Assembly (NCBI GenBank): GCA_964440875.1
Contig: CAYTTS010000018.1
Coordinates: 1 to 19,477, forward strand
Source: JAAZDN01 sp964440875
Lineage (GTDB): Bacteria > Bacillota_I > Bacilli_A > Erysipelotrichales > Erysipelotrichaceae
Length of the DNA stretch: 19,477 bases
Reading direction: 5' to 3'
The position numbers and the translations under genes are program-made. The notes below the pieces were generated by a model. It did not search any database. It saw only the letters and a list, made by a program, of their open reading frames with translations, and was not told where the DNA came from. Of the stretch, positions 7,574 to 14,082 are shown in pieces. Numbering within the stretch: the first letter of the stretch is position 1; every line of letters begins with the position of its first letter.

Positions 7574-8329
7574 CTATTTAACGTAGCAAATACTACGATT
7601 ATCAAATTTTTCTACGGCGAAGTCTACCCCAAATATATCAAATAGACATGATGTTTCTATAACATCTTCTACACAACCACAAGCTAGTAGCTTGCCATCC
7701 TTAAGACCAATAATTGTATCAGCTGCTTTTGAGGCAACATTTAAATCATGAACAATCATAACAACCGTCTTATTCTCTTTCTTACAAATCGTTTTTAAAA
7801 TATTAACAAATTCGACTGAATGTCTTAAATCAAGAGATGCTAATGGTTCATCAAGTAAGATGATATCTGTATCTTGAGCTAATATCATCGCAAGATATGC
7901 ACGTTGTCTTTGTCCACCTGATAATTGACTTATCAAACGATCTGCATAAGCAAGTGTCTCAGTCTTAGTCATACAATCTAAAATTATTGCTTCATCCTCT
8001 TTATTTAAACGACCCTTAGAATAAGGAAATCTTCCAAATCCTACGAGATCTTTAACTGTTAGATTTAAGTTAATATGATTCTCTTGTTTTAAAATACTTA
8101 TTTTTTTTGCTCTTTCATTACGGTCATAGTTTTCTAATAGTTTATTATCTAAGTATATCTCACCAGCATCACTTTCAATTAAACTACCAATAATATTTAT
8201 TAAGGTTGATTTTCCAGCACCATTTCCGCCAACTAGCATATTAAAACTACCCGGTTTTAACTTTAAACTAATATTATCTAAAACTAAGCGATTACCATAG
8301 CTTTTTGAAATGTTTTTTACTTCAATCAT
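7574..8329 (-). CDS. yclP: Iron-siderophore ABC transporter ATPase
   Basis: ATPase of the importer, 251 residues: Walker A GGNGAGKST at 34-42, signature LSGGQRQR at 136-143, Walker B IILLDEP at 156-162 (catalytic Glu161), SLD D-loop, and switch His in VMIVHDLNVA. The FecCD-type ATPase segments DLVGFGRFPYSKGRL and LNVASKAADTIIGLKDGK are typical of iron and cobalamin uptake. The ATG overlaps the yclO stop as ATGA, which points to translational coupling. The gene ends with TAG eight bases before the yclQ start. Confidence 0.93.
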   Translation of the reverse strand: MIEVKNISKSYGNRLVLDNISLKLKPGSFNMLVGGNGAGKSTLINIIGSLIESDAGEIYLDNKLLENYDRNERAKKISILKQENHINLNLTVKDLVGFGRFPYSKGRLNKEDEAIILDCMTKTETLAYADRLISQLSGGQRQRAYLAMILAQDTDIILLDEPLASLDLRHSVEFVNILKTICKKENKTVVMIVHDLNVASKAADTIIGLKDGKLLACGCVEDVIETSCLFDIFGVDFAVEKFDNRSICYVK

Positions 8330-9276
8330 ATATTTCGCTCCTTCATCATAAGATAGATCATATAGATTCCACCTATTAAGTTTAATAGGACAGAGAGAGT
8401 TATTGAGTAAGTAAATACCTTCTCAATAATAAATTGAACACCAACAACTAAACTAATAGATACTAGTATCGCAAACAATATTGATTCCTTATGTTTATAA
8501 CTTTTAATACTTAACCTAGAAACATTTATTACCAACATTCCCAAGAAAGTTATTGGTCCAACTAAAGCAGTTGAAACACTTATTAATATCGATATTACGA
8601 CTAGGGTTTGATTTGATAATACTTTTGTATCAACACCAAGATTATTAGCATAATCTTTACCAAGTAATAAGGTATCGAAATTATTTAAATTCTTAATTAC
8701 CCAAGGAATTGGCAACAATAGTAATATTATCGTAAACCAGATAATATCAGTATTAATATTATTAAAACTTGCAATAATACTATTTTGTAAAACAGAGAAT
8801 TCATTTGGATCAATTACCATTTGTAGGAATGAACTAATACTTGAAAATAAAGTATTTAAAATGGTTCCAACTAATAATAGCAAGTATAAGTTATGCTTAC
8901 TTCTCTTTAAGACATATGTAAATATGATCAAGGAGAAGATAATCATTAATAATGTTACTGAGATAAAATTTAAATATACACTTGTTGCGGCTATTGATAA
9001 TGAGCCAAAAGCAAAGATAACTATCGTCTGTAGCAAAACAAATAATTGACTATAACCTAAAAGATCTGGCGTTAATATTTTATTATTAACTGTAGTTTGA
9101 AATAAACTCGTAGATACTGTGATTGCGCTTGCTACAGCATACATTGCGATTAGACGTGGCAGTCTTCGATAGATTAAATATGCCGCATTACTTGAATTAA
9201 TATTATAAAACAGATACAAGCAACTAACTGCTAGTGCAAGTATAAACACTAGTGAGAGCTTTTTCTTATCACTCAT
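8326..9276 (-). CDS. yclO: Iron-siderophore ABC transporter permease (YclO/FatC type)
   Basis: FecCD-family permease, 316 residues and about nine hydrophobic segments. The YclO/FatC subgroup is marked by YRRLPRLIAMYAVASAITVSTSLFQTTVNNKILTPDLLG (first 75 residues; only key parts listed) and by the cytoplasmic segment TLLLGKDYANNLGVDT (about 203-218). It is followed by the family motif STALVGPITFLGMLVINVSR (about 236-255). It pairs with YclN to form the channel. It overlaps the yclN end by 8 bases and the yclP start by 4. Confidence 0.92.
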   Translation of the reverse strand: MSDKKKLSLVFILALAVSCLYLFYNINSSNAAYLIYRRLPRLIAMYAVASAITVSTSLFQTTVNNKILTPDLLGYSQLFVLLQTIVIFAFGSLSIAATSVYLNFISVTLLMIIFSLIIFTYVLKRSKHNLYLLLLVGTILNTLFSSISSFLQMVIDPNEFSVLQNSIIASFNNINTDIIWFTIILLLLPIPWVIKNLNNFDTLLLGKDYANNLGVDTKVLSNQTLVVISILISVSTALVGPITFLGMLVINVSRLSIKSYKHKESILFAILVSISLVVGVQFIIEKVFTYSITLSVLLNLIGGIYMIYLMMKERNI

Positions 9277-10216
9277 TTTTACTACCTCTAAATACCAGTA
9301 TTAAAAAGATAATACTTCCAAGTATACCAACTGTTAAACTTATTGGTATTTCATAAGGGTAAATGATTAATCTTGATACAATATCTGCCCCTAATAAAAA
9401 AATTGTTCCAAACATCGCTGTTAATGAGAGTGTGTTATCAATCTTATCACCGTACATTAAGGAAACAATATTAGGAATAATTAGTCCTACAAAAGAAATA
9501 TTACCAATAGTTGAAATAATAATTGAACTATTTACTGAAATAATAATTATTCCAATAATCATAACTCGATTATAATTTAAACCTAAGTTACTCGCATACT
9601 CTCTACCAAGTGCAGCGATATTAAATGATCTAGCATATATATAAGTAATAAAAATCGTAGGTATTAATAAATATAAAAGCTCATAACGGCCTTTAATTGT
9701 TAATGTGAAATTACCTAACATATAAGAACTAAGTACCTGCATCAAGTCATACCTTAAAGCTAAGAAACTTGTTATTGAATCAATAACCATCCCGAGCATT
9801 AATCCAACAAGTGGAGTAAATATTAAATCCTTGAATTTTATCTTTGATATAAAAAACACAAATAAAGCCGTACCAATCATAGCAAAAATAAATGCAAATA
9901 GTGATCTCTGAATATTAGATATTTGAGGTAATAATATTAGTGAGACGATTATTCCAAGGCGTGCAGAATCTGCGGTTGCTGCTGTAGATGGAGAAACAAA
10001 CTTATTTCTTACGAGTTGTTGTAGTATTAAACCACTAATACTTAGACCAATTCCTACTAGGATTATAGATAGTAGGCGCGGGAGTCTTGATGTAAGAAAT
10101 AAATCTATCACTTCACTATTTCCTTGAAATAATTCTATCCAACTAAAGTGCATATTCCCGATACTTAAGGAAATGAGGGAAAGCAGCACTATAATTGCCA
10201 AAGATATTTTCTTCAT
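9269..10216 (-). CDS. yclN: Iron-siderophore ABC transporter permease (YclN/FatD type)
   Basis: First permease gene of the operon, a FecCD-family membrane protein of 315 residues. Diagnostic stretches are TSRLPRLLSIILVGIGLSIS followed by GLILQQLVRNKFVSPSTAAT and DSARLG (about 42-88), IAALGREYASNLGLNYNRV (about 199-217) and GNISFVGLIIPNIVSLMYG (about 238-256). The ATG at 10216 has no recognisable Shine-Dalgarno sequence. Instead it overlaps the TGA of a short upstream ORF as ATGA, so its translation probably depends on ribosomes finishing that leader. Confidence 0.92.
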   Translation of the reverse strand: MKKISLAIIVLLSLISLSIGNMHFSWIELFQGNSEVIDLFLTSRLPRLLSIILVGIGLSISGLILQQLVRNKFVSPSTAATADSARLGIIVSLILLPQISNIQRSLFAFIFAMIGTALFVFFISKIKFKDLIFTPLVGLMLGMVIDSITSFLALRYDLMQVLSSYMLGNFTLTIKGRYELLYLLIPTIFITYIYARSFNIAALGREYASNLGLNYNRVMIIGIIIISVNSSIIISTIGNISFVGLIIPNIVSLMYGDKIDNTLSLTAMFGTIFLLGADIVSRLIIYPYEIPISLTVGILGSIIFLILVFRGSKNE

Positions 10217-10305
10217 AGCAATATATCATATGTTAAACCAATATATATTCTGTACACAGTTGATAATATAATTAGGAAATTTATCGAATATACTAGTCTT
10301 AACAT
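10213..10305 (-). CDS. 30-codon leader ORF coupled to yclN
   Basis: An ATG at 10305 with AGAGG five bases upstream opens a 30-codon frame that begins MLRLVYSINFLIILS and ends with TGA overlapping the yclN start codon (ATGA). The peptide is hydrophobic (I, L, Y and V rich) with two Arg, and could be one short membrane helix. It has the best ribosome site between the iron promoter and yclN, while yclN has none, so it probably loads ribosomes for the operon. I do not recognise it as a known leader peptide, and no run of a single regulatory codon is seen. Confidence 0.6.
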   Translation of the reverse strand: MLRLVYSINFLIILSTVYRIYIGLTYDILL

Positions 10306-10320
10306 ATATACCTCTTTTCG

Positions 10321-10338
10321 AGTTAGCCTTTGCTAACT
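10321..10338 (-). promoter_or_regulatory. Stem-loop or operator at the 5' end of the iron operon mRNA
   Basis: A 7-bp perfect inverted repeat (AGTTAGC and GCTAACT, 4-base spacer) starts at the predicted transcription start, about 7 bases past the -10 box. It has no T-run, so it is not a terminator. It could be a repressor operator at +1 or a 5'-terminal mRNA stabilising hairpin. The TTAG/CTAA halves recall DtxR-type half sites, but the spacing is 5 bases too wide. Confidence 0.5.
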
Positions 10339-10344
10339 ATAAAT

Positions 10345-10373
10345 AGTTTATGCGATTCTTTACTTATTGTCAA
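10345..10373 (-). promoter_or_regulatory. Promoter of the yclN-O-P-Q operon
   Basis: A consensus -35 TTGACA (10373-10368), a 17-bp spacer and TAAACT as -10 (10350-10345) give a good sigma-A promoter with a start near 10338. Just upstream, GATAAT on the minus strand (about 10385-10380) resembles one Fur half-site, but the second half is poor, so iron control by Fur is only a suggestion. Confidence 0.75.
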
Positions 10374-10420
10374 CGATTATTATCTTTATACAAACCAATG
10401 ATTTTTTCACAAAGATCCGT

Positions 10421-10448
10421 TTAACAGTGTGGACTTAATGGCCATAAT
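10421..10448 (+). promoter_or_regulatory. Promoter of the MATE transporter gene
   Basis: TTAACA (10421-10426), a 16-bp spacer and CATAAT (10443-10448), each 5 of 6 to consensus, lie about 40 bases before the gene's ATG. The promoter is divergent from the iron-operon promoter, with about 47 bp between the two -35 boxes, so a regulator in the gap could act on both. Confidence 0.6.
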
Positions 10449-10488
10449 GCTGTACACTATCTTAGTTAGAATCATGGAGGGATATATT

Positions 10489-11874
10489 ATGAGTGATTCA
10501 TATTCACAAAGAGAAAAACAACTTGCAACGGGTGATATTTCTAAGTTAATATTCACGTTTGCAGTACCAGCAATAATAAGTAACTTAGTATCATCACTTT
10601 ACAATATTGCCGACCAAATATTTATCGGACAATATGAAGGAATACTTGGAAACGCCGCTACAAACGTAGCATTTCCACTAGTTACAATACTAACTGGTTT
10701 ATCATTAATGATAGGAGTAGGTAGTGCATCTAAGTTTAACTTAGAAATGGGAAAGAAAAATCCAAAGTTAGCTAAGAACTATATTGGAAACGGAATTGTT
10801 TACTTAACAATTGTCGGAGTACTACTATTAGTATTAACACAAATTTTCTTAGAACCATTACTACTATTATTTGGAGCAACAGAACAAGTTTTACCATATG
10901 CAATAACATATACTAAAATTACTTCACTAGGTTTTCCATTTCTAGTATTTGGTATTGGTGGAAGTCAGTATATAAGATCAGATGGATCGCCTAAGTATGC
11001 AATGGTTGCATCACTATCAGGAGCAATCCTTAATACGATACTAAACCCAATATTCATCTTTACATTCGATATGGGTATTGCAGGTGGTGCTTGGGCAACA
11101 GTAATTGGACAAGCAGTATCAGCATTTATTATCATTTACTATTTTACAAACTTTAAGATGATTAAGTTAGAAAAACATGACTTTGTACCAAAGTTAAAAA
11201 TATTCTTAACAACAGCTGCACTTGGAAGTGCTGCCGCAATTAATCAAATGGCAATTGCCTTAGTTCAAACAGTATCAAACAACTCACTAGCGTTCTATGG
11301 ACAACAATCTATTTACGGATCTGATATTCCACTTGCAGTAGTTGGAGTTGGAAGTAAGGTTAATATGTTATATTATGGATTCTTAATCGGAGTAGCCCAA
11401 GGAATTCAACCTATTGTTGGTTATAACTATGGAGCTAAAAACTATCAACGTGTTAAAGATACACTCTTTAGTTCAATTAAAATAGTCTTAGCAATTGGAA
11501 CAGTAGCCTTTCTTGCCTTCCAATTATTCCCTAAACCAATTATCTCAGTATTTGGTAAAGGTGATCAGTTGTACTATGAGTTTGGAGCATTATATTTAAG
11601 AGTATTCCTAATGTTTACACTCGTTAATGGTATTCAGTTAATATCATCAAACTTCTTTACCTCAATTGGTAAATCAAGTCGTGGTATTTTCCTATCATTA
11701 ACTAGACAGGTAATCTTCTTATTACCACTTATGTTAATATTACCGAAATTCTTCGGTGTTAAGGGAGTTATGTATTCAGGACCAATTGCTGACTTCTTTG
11801 CAGTCGCAATGGCGATATTCTTGATTATTACTGAAGTTAAATCAATAAACAAATTGATTGAAGAAGAAGTCTAA
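10489..11874 (+). CDS. MATE-family multidrug or toxin efflux transporter
   Basis: Membrane antiporter of 461 residues, a normal MATE length, with about twelve hydrophobic segments in two similar halves. Family features are the opening segment LIFTFAVPAIISNLVSSLYNIADQIFIGQ (about 20-48; key parts IFTFAVPAI and YNIADQIFIG), AFPL followed by GVGSASKFNLEMGK, GGSQYIRSDGSPKYAM (about 159-174), LNPIFIFTFDMGIAGGAWATV in the first half, and VGVGSKVNMLYYGFLIGVAQGIQPIVGYNYGA in the second half (key part GIQPIVGYNYGA). The start is the ATG at 10489 with GGAGGG seven bases upstream; a longer in-frame reading upstream has no ribosome site. It resembles the MepA/VmrA branch. Substrate unknown. Its position, divergent from siderophore uptake, allows siderophore export as one idea without direct support. 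Confidence 0.92.
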   Translation: MSDSYSQREKQLATGDISKLIFTFAVPAIISNLVSSLYNIADQIFIGQYEGILGNAATNVAFPLVTILTGLSLMIGVGSASKFNLEMGKKNPKLAKNYIGNGIVYLTIVGVLLLVLTQIFLEPLLLLFGATEQVLPYAITYTKITSLGFPFLVFGIGGSQYIRSDGSPKYAMVASLSGAILNTILNPIFIFTFDMGIAGGAWATVIGQAVSAFIIIYYFTNFKMIKLEKHDFVPKLKIFLTTAALGSAAAINQMAIALVQTVSNNSLAFYGQQSIYGSDIPLAVVGVGSKVNMLYYGFLIGVAQGIQPIVGYNYGAKNYQRVKDTLFSSIKIVLAIGTVAFLAFQLFPKPIISVFGKGDQLYYEFGALYLRVFLMFTLVNGIQLISSNFFTSIGKSSRGIFLSLTRQVIFLLPLMLILPKFFGVKGVMYSGPIADFFAVAMAIFLIITEVKSINKLIEEEV

Positions 11875-11892
11875 TAGATAATATTTAAATTA

Positions 11893-11923
11893 AAAAGCTA
11901 TAATTTTAATAATTATAGCTTTT
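11893..11923. terminator. Bidirectional terminator between MATE gene and lipoprotein gene
   Basis: A 13-bp perfect stem (11893-11905 with 11911-11923, 5-base loop) carries A-rich and T-rich ends on both sides, so it can stop both convergent transcripts. The stop codon of the minus-strand lipoprotein gene (11924-11922) lies inside the stem. Confidence 0.85.
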
Positions 11924-12359
11924 AAAATACCTCACATGATACATCAATGTCTTTATCTGAAGACTCATCAATAATACTCTCTAATAAATTATGAATATTA
12001 AATTCATCTATATTTTCTAAATCATTTAAGAGTAATAAGTTTCTTGCATCATCACTTAAATTATTTTCACTAATCAAAGCGGTTAAAACTTTAAAATCTC
12101 CTTTTTCAGAAACAGTAAAATCAGTATTAAATAGTGCCTCAATAGATTCTTCAACTTCAGATACATCGTTTTCAGTACTTGAGATAACTGTTAATATCAG
12201 ACTAAAGATTTTATCATCTTTAACACGGAAAACTGCGTCATAAAGAAAACCGGAGTTAAAGTAATCACACTTTAATGTCTCTAAATCTGACTGACTTCGA
12301 TCCTTACTACAAGATACTAAAAATAAGACAGTAATCAATATATACATTAGCTTTTTCAT
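11922..12359 (-). CDS. Small lipoprotein of unknown function
   Basis: A 145-residue protein with a clear lipoprotein signal (MKKLMYILITVLFLVSC, lipidated Cys17), so it is anchored on the outer face of the membrane. The mature part is acidic, with two further cysteines near its ends (Cys30 in LKCDY and Cys142 in VSCEVF) that could form a disulfide closing a small domain. A beta-strand-like segment (FLYDAVFRVKDDKIFSLILTV) is followed by a helix rich in Glu and Ser. The layout loosely recalls small YehR/DUF1307-like lipoproteins, but I cannot confirm membership. The ATG is preceded by AAGGTGA. It is a single-gene unit with its own promoter and terminator. Confidence 0.8.
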   Translation of the reverse strand: MKKLMYILITVLFLVSCSKDRSQSDLETLKCDYFNSGFLYDAVFRVKDDKIFSLILTVISSTENDVSEVEESIEALFNTDFTVSEKGDFKVLTALISENNLSDDARNLLLLNDLENIDEFNIHNLLESIIDESSDKDIDVSCEVF

Positions 12360-12379
12360 AAGGTCACCTTCCTAAGAAC

Positions 12380-12408
12380 ATTATGCATTATAAATCATAT
12401 TTTGTCAT
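12380..12408 (-). promoter_or_regulatory. Promoter of the small lipoprotein gene
   Basis: ATGACA (12408-12403), a 17-bp spacer and CATAAT (12385-12380), each 5 of 6 to consensus, lie about 20 bases before the lipoprotein ATG. An overlapping TATAAT (12392-12387) is an alternative -10 with a poorer -35. The -35 box overlaps that of the divergent acetyltransferase promoter. Confidence 0.6.
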
Positions 12409-12430
12409 TTAATAATCTTTTTGATAAAAT
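12402..12430 (+). promoter_or_regulatory. Promoter of the acetyltransferase gene
   Basis: TTGTCA (12402-12407), a 17-bp spacer and TAAAAT (12425-12430) form a good sigma-A promoter. The ATG follows only 15 bases after the -10 box with AGGTG between, so the 5' leader is very short. Confidence 0.7.
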
Positions 12431-12445
12431 TAAGTAGGTGATAAT

Positions 12446-12985
12446 ATGAACTTACAAACAGAAAGAATATACTTAAGAAACTTAGTTGAAAGTGATGCCT
12501 ACACAATGAAGGATGCACTAGACAATGATGAGATAAGATACATGACTAATACACACATTAATTTAAGTATTGAAGACTTAAAAAAACATATTAATAATAT
12601 TAATAGTAGTGAGGATAGGGTTGACTTTGCTATCTGTATTAATAATACTAATATGGTTATTGGTGAGTTATCAATTCTCGATATCGATAAACATAACGAA
12701 TCAGCAGGCTTTAGAATCGCCTTAAGTAGAATAGAAAATGTTAGTAAAGGTTTTGGTAGTGAGGCAATTAAGCTTGCCTTAGCATATGCCTTTGACACTT
12801 TAAAACTTAATCGACTTCAACTAGAAGTTTATAGTTTTAACAAAAGAGCCATTAAAGCCTATAAGAAATGTGGATTTAAAATTGAAGGCACCTTAAGAGA
12901 TAGTATAAAAATTGATGATGATTTTCATGACGAAATCATTATGGCTATATTAAAAGATGAATATTATAAAAAAGAGCAGAAATAA
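12446..12985 (+). CDS. GNAT-family N-acetyltransferase, RimJ/RimL type
   Basis: Predicted acetyl-CoA-dependent N-acetyltransferase of 179 residues. The opening LQTERIYLRNLVESDAYTMK is typical of the RimJ/RimL (Acetyltransf_3) branch. The acetyl-CoA-binding motif A is KGFGSEAIKLALAYAFDTL (about 101-119), followed by LNRLQLEVYSFNKRAIKAYK and KCGFKIEGTLRD (about 121-152), the conserved beta5-alpha4 region. Substrates in this branch include ribosomal protein N termini, polyamines and antibiotics; nothing here decides among them. A strong promoter and AGGTG ribosome site lie just upstream, and the stop is in the loop of the shared terminator. Confidence 0.9.
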   Translation: MNLQTERIYLRNLVESDAYTMKDALDNDEIRYMTNTHINLSIEDLKKHINNINSSEDRVDFAICINNTNMVIGELSILDIDKHNESAGFRIALSRIENVSKGFGSEAIKLALAYAFDTLKLNRLQLEVYSFNKRAIKAYKKCGFKIEGTLRDSIKIDDDFHDEIIMAILKDEYYKKEQK

Positions 12986-12996
12986 TTCTGCTCTTT
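12971..12996. terminator. Bidirectional terminator between acetyltransferase gene and arsR
   Basis: An 11-bp perfect stem (12971-12981 with 12986-12996) has a 4-base loop that contains part of the acetyltransferase stop codon. On the minus strand it is followed by a run of six T, a strong terminator for the mutS-to-arsR operon. On the plus strand the T tract is short (TTTAATCT), so termination there may be weaker. Confidence 0.85.
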
Positions 12997-13336
12997 AATC
13001 TAACTCTTGAATGTGGGATAAACCAATTTCAAATATATCTTTTACATGTTCATCATCTAAAGAATATAAAACTTCTTTTCCATCACGACGTGACTTAACT
13101 AATTTTGCTTCTCTTAGATTTCTAAGTTGATGAGATACCGCCGATTGTGACATATCCACAACCTTACAAATATCATGAACACAAAGTTCTTGTTTAAATA
13201 ATGACAATAAGATATTTAATCTTGTTTGATCTCCAAACAACTTGAATAATTTAACGACCTTCTCAAGTTCATTATCACTAACATAACTATTTTGAATCTT
13301 TAATACCTCATCATCATTTAAATGTTTGTATGACAT
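12995..13336 (-). CDS. ArsR/SmtB-family metal-responsive repressor, probably zinc-sensing
   Basis: Dimeric winged-helix DNA-binding protein of 113 residues that leaves DNA when it binds metal. The core is FKLFGDQTRLNILLSL (about 31-46), the helix-turn-helix DMSQSAVSHQLRNLREAKLV (about 61-80), and the wing KSRRDGKEVLYSL. The C-terminal helix carries Asp95, His97, His108 and Glu111 with the D-x-H-(10)-H-x2-E spacing of the SmtB alpha5 zinc site. Near the recognition region ELCVHDIC has Cys52, Asp55 and Cys57, resembling part of the alpha3N site but not the CadC C-x-C. Zinc (or cobalt) is thus the likely signal. GGAGGTGA precedes the ATG. It follows tcdA by 27 bases; no metal transporter is beside it, so its targets lie elsewhere. 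Confidence 0.9.
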   Translation of the reverse strand: MSYKHLNDDEVLKIQNSYVSDNELEKVVKLFKLFGDQTRLNILLSLFKQELCVHDICKVVDMSQSAVSHQLRNLREAKLVKSRRDGKEVLYSLDDEHVKDIFEIGLSHIQELD

Positions 13337-13347
13337 TATCTCACCTC

Positions 13348-13369
13348 CATTAACATTATAACATTAATG
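13348..13369. promoter_or_regulatory. Near-palindrome upstream of arsR, candidate operator
   Basis: A 22-bp near-palindrome pairs at 9 of 11 positions, with arms CATTAA (13348-13353) and TTAATG (13364-13369). It includes a TATAAT on the minus strand (13360-13355), which could be an internal -10 box with weak -35, and it sits directly before the arsR ribosome site. Size and position fit an autoregulatory SmtB-type operator, but the sequence does not match the known 12-2-12 consensus. A chance palindrome in A+T-rich DNA is possible. Confidence 0.4.
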
Positions 13370-14080
13370 ATCTTTATCTACTAAATATTGAATACACTCC
13401 GCAGCACAAGCTAATCCTGATGCTGGTGGTACAAAAAACATACTTGCCGGTGGCATTTTTTGTTTTCTTGTTGCACCATCACTATTTACAATTTGCTTTT
13501 GAACAATTGGTTGCTCACTTGAAAAAGTGACCTTAACTTTTCTTAAATTAATATGTTTATCGCGACACATTTTTCTTAGTACTTTCGCTAGTGGATCATA
13601 ACTAGTCTTATCTAAAGTTGTTACACTAACTTTTGTAGGATCAACTCGATTACCCATTCCTAAACTTGAAATAAACGGTATCCCCATATCAAGACAAGTT
13701 TCAATTAATTCTACCTTACTACATAATGTATCAATGGCATCAATCACAAAATCTACACCTTCAAAAATATGTGTAACTGATTGATCATAAAATAGTTCAT
13801 GACCAACAATATTAATATCAGGACTAATATTTTTAATATGTTTAACCATTTCGTTTACTTTTGACTTACCAACATTTTGATAATTTGTTTGTACCTGGCG
13901 GTTTAGATTACTTAGAGCTATTGTATCATTATCCACAATAACAATTTCATTAACGCCAGACCTTGCTAGTGCCTCAACGGCGATACTACCAACACCACCT
14001 ACACCAACAACTAATACTTTACTTTTTGCTAATTTATTAAATCCTTCTTCGGATAATAATAACTTCGTTCTTTCAAACAT
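13364..14080 (-). CDS. tcdA: TcdA, tRNA threonylcarbamoyladenosine dehydratase
   Basis: E1-like enzyme that uses ATP to cyclise t6A at position 37 of tRNAs reading ANN codons, giving ct6A. It has 238 residues. The ThiF/E1 nucleotide fold shows GVGGVGS (26-32), the acidic VDND around Asp50, and NLNRQ (58-62) with the conserved Arg61; DFVIDAIDTL and DPTKVSVTTLDKTSYDPLAKVLR are diagnostic of TcdA/CsdL rather than ThiF or MoeB. No zinc-binding Cys pairs are seen, as expected for this branch. The start is the ATG at 14080 with AAGGAG five bases upstream overlapping the miaA stop. An upstream TTG at 14101 is in frame but less likely. Confidence 0.92.
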   Translation of the reverse strand: MFERTKLLLSEEGFNKLAKSKVLVVGVGGVGSIAVEALARSGVNEIVIVDNDTIALSNLNRQVQTNYQNVGKSKVNEMVKHIKNISPDINIVGHELFYDQSVTHIFEGVDFVIDAIDTLCSKVELIETCLDMGIPFISSLGMGNRVDPTKVSVTTLDKTSYDPLAKVLRKMCRDKHINLRKVKVTFSSEQPIVQKQIVNSDGATRKQKMPPASMFFVPPASGLACAAECIQYLVDKDH

Positions 14081-14082
14081 AC

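Noticed and set aside
8861..9049. Plus-strand ORF of 62 codons inside yclO
   Set aside because: Antisense to a well-supported permease gene, with no ribosome site and low-complexity composition; a shadow frame.
10371..10392. Fur box upstream of the iron operon
   Set aside because: Only one half-site (GATAAT) is recognisable; about 9 of 14 positions match the 7-1-7 pattern, too weak in A+T-rich DNA to call.
11634..11852. Minus-strand ORF of 72 codons opposite the MATE gene
   Set aside because: Overlaps conserved MATE coding sequence and shows no independent support.
12499..12798. Minus-strand ORF of 99 codons opposite the acetyltransferase gene
   Set aside because: Antisense shadow of a clear GNAT coding frame, with no family features.
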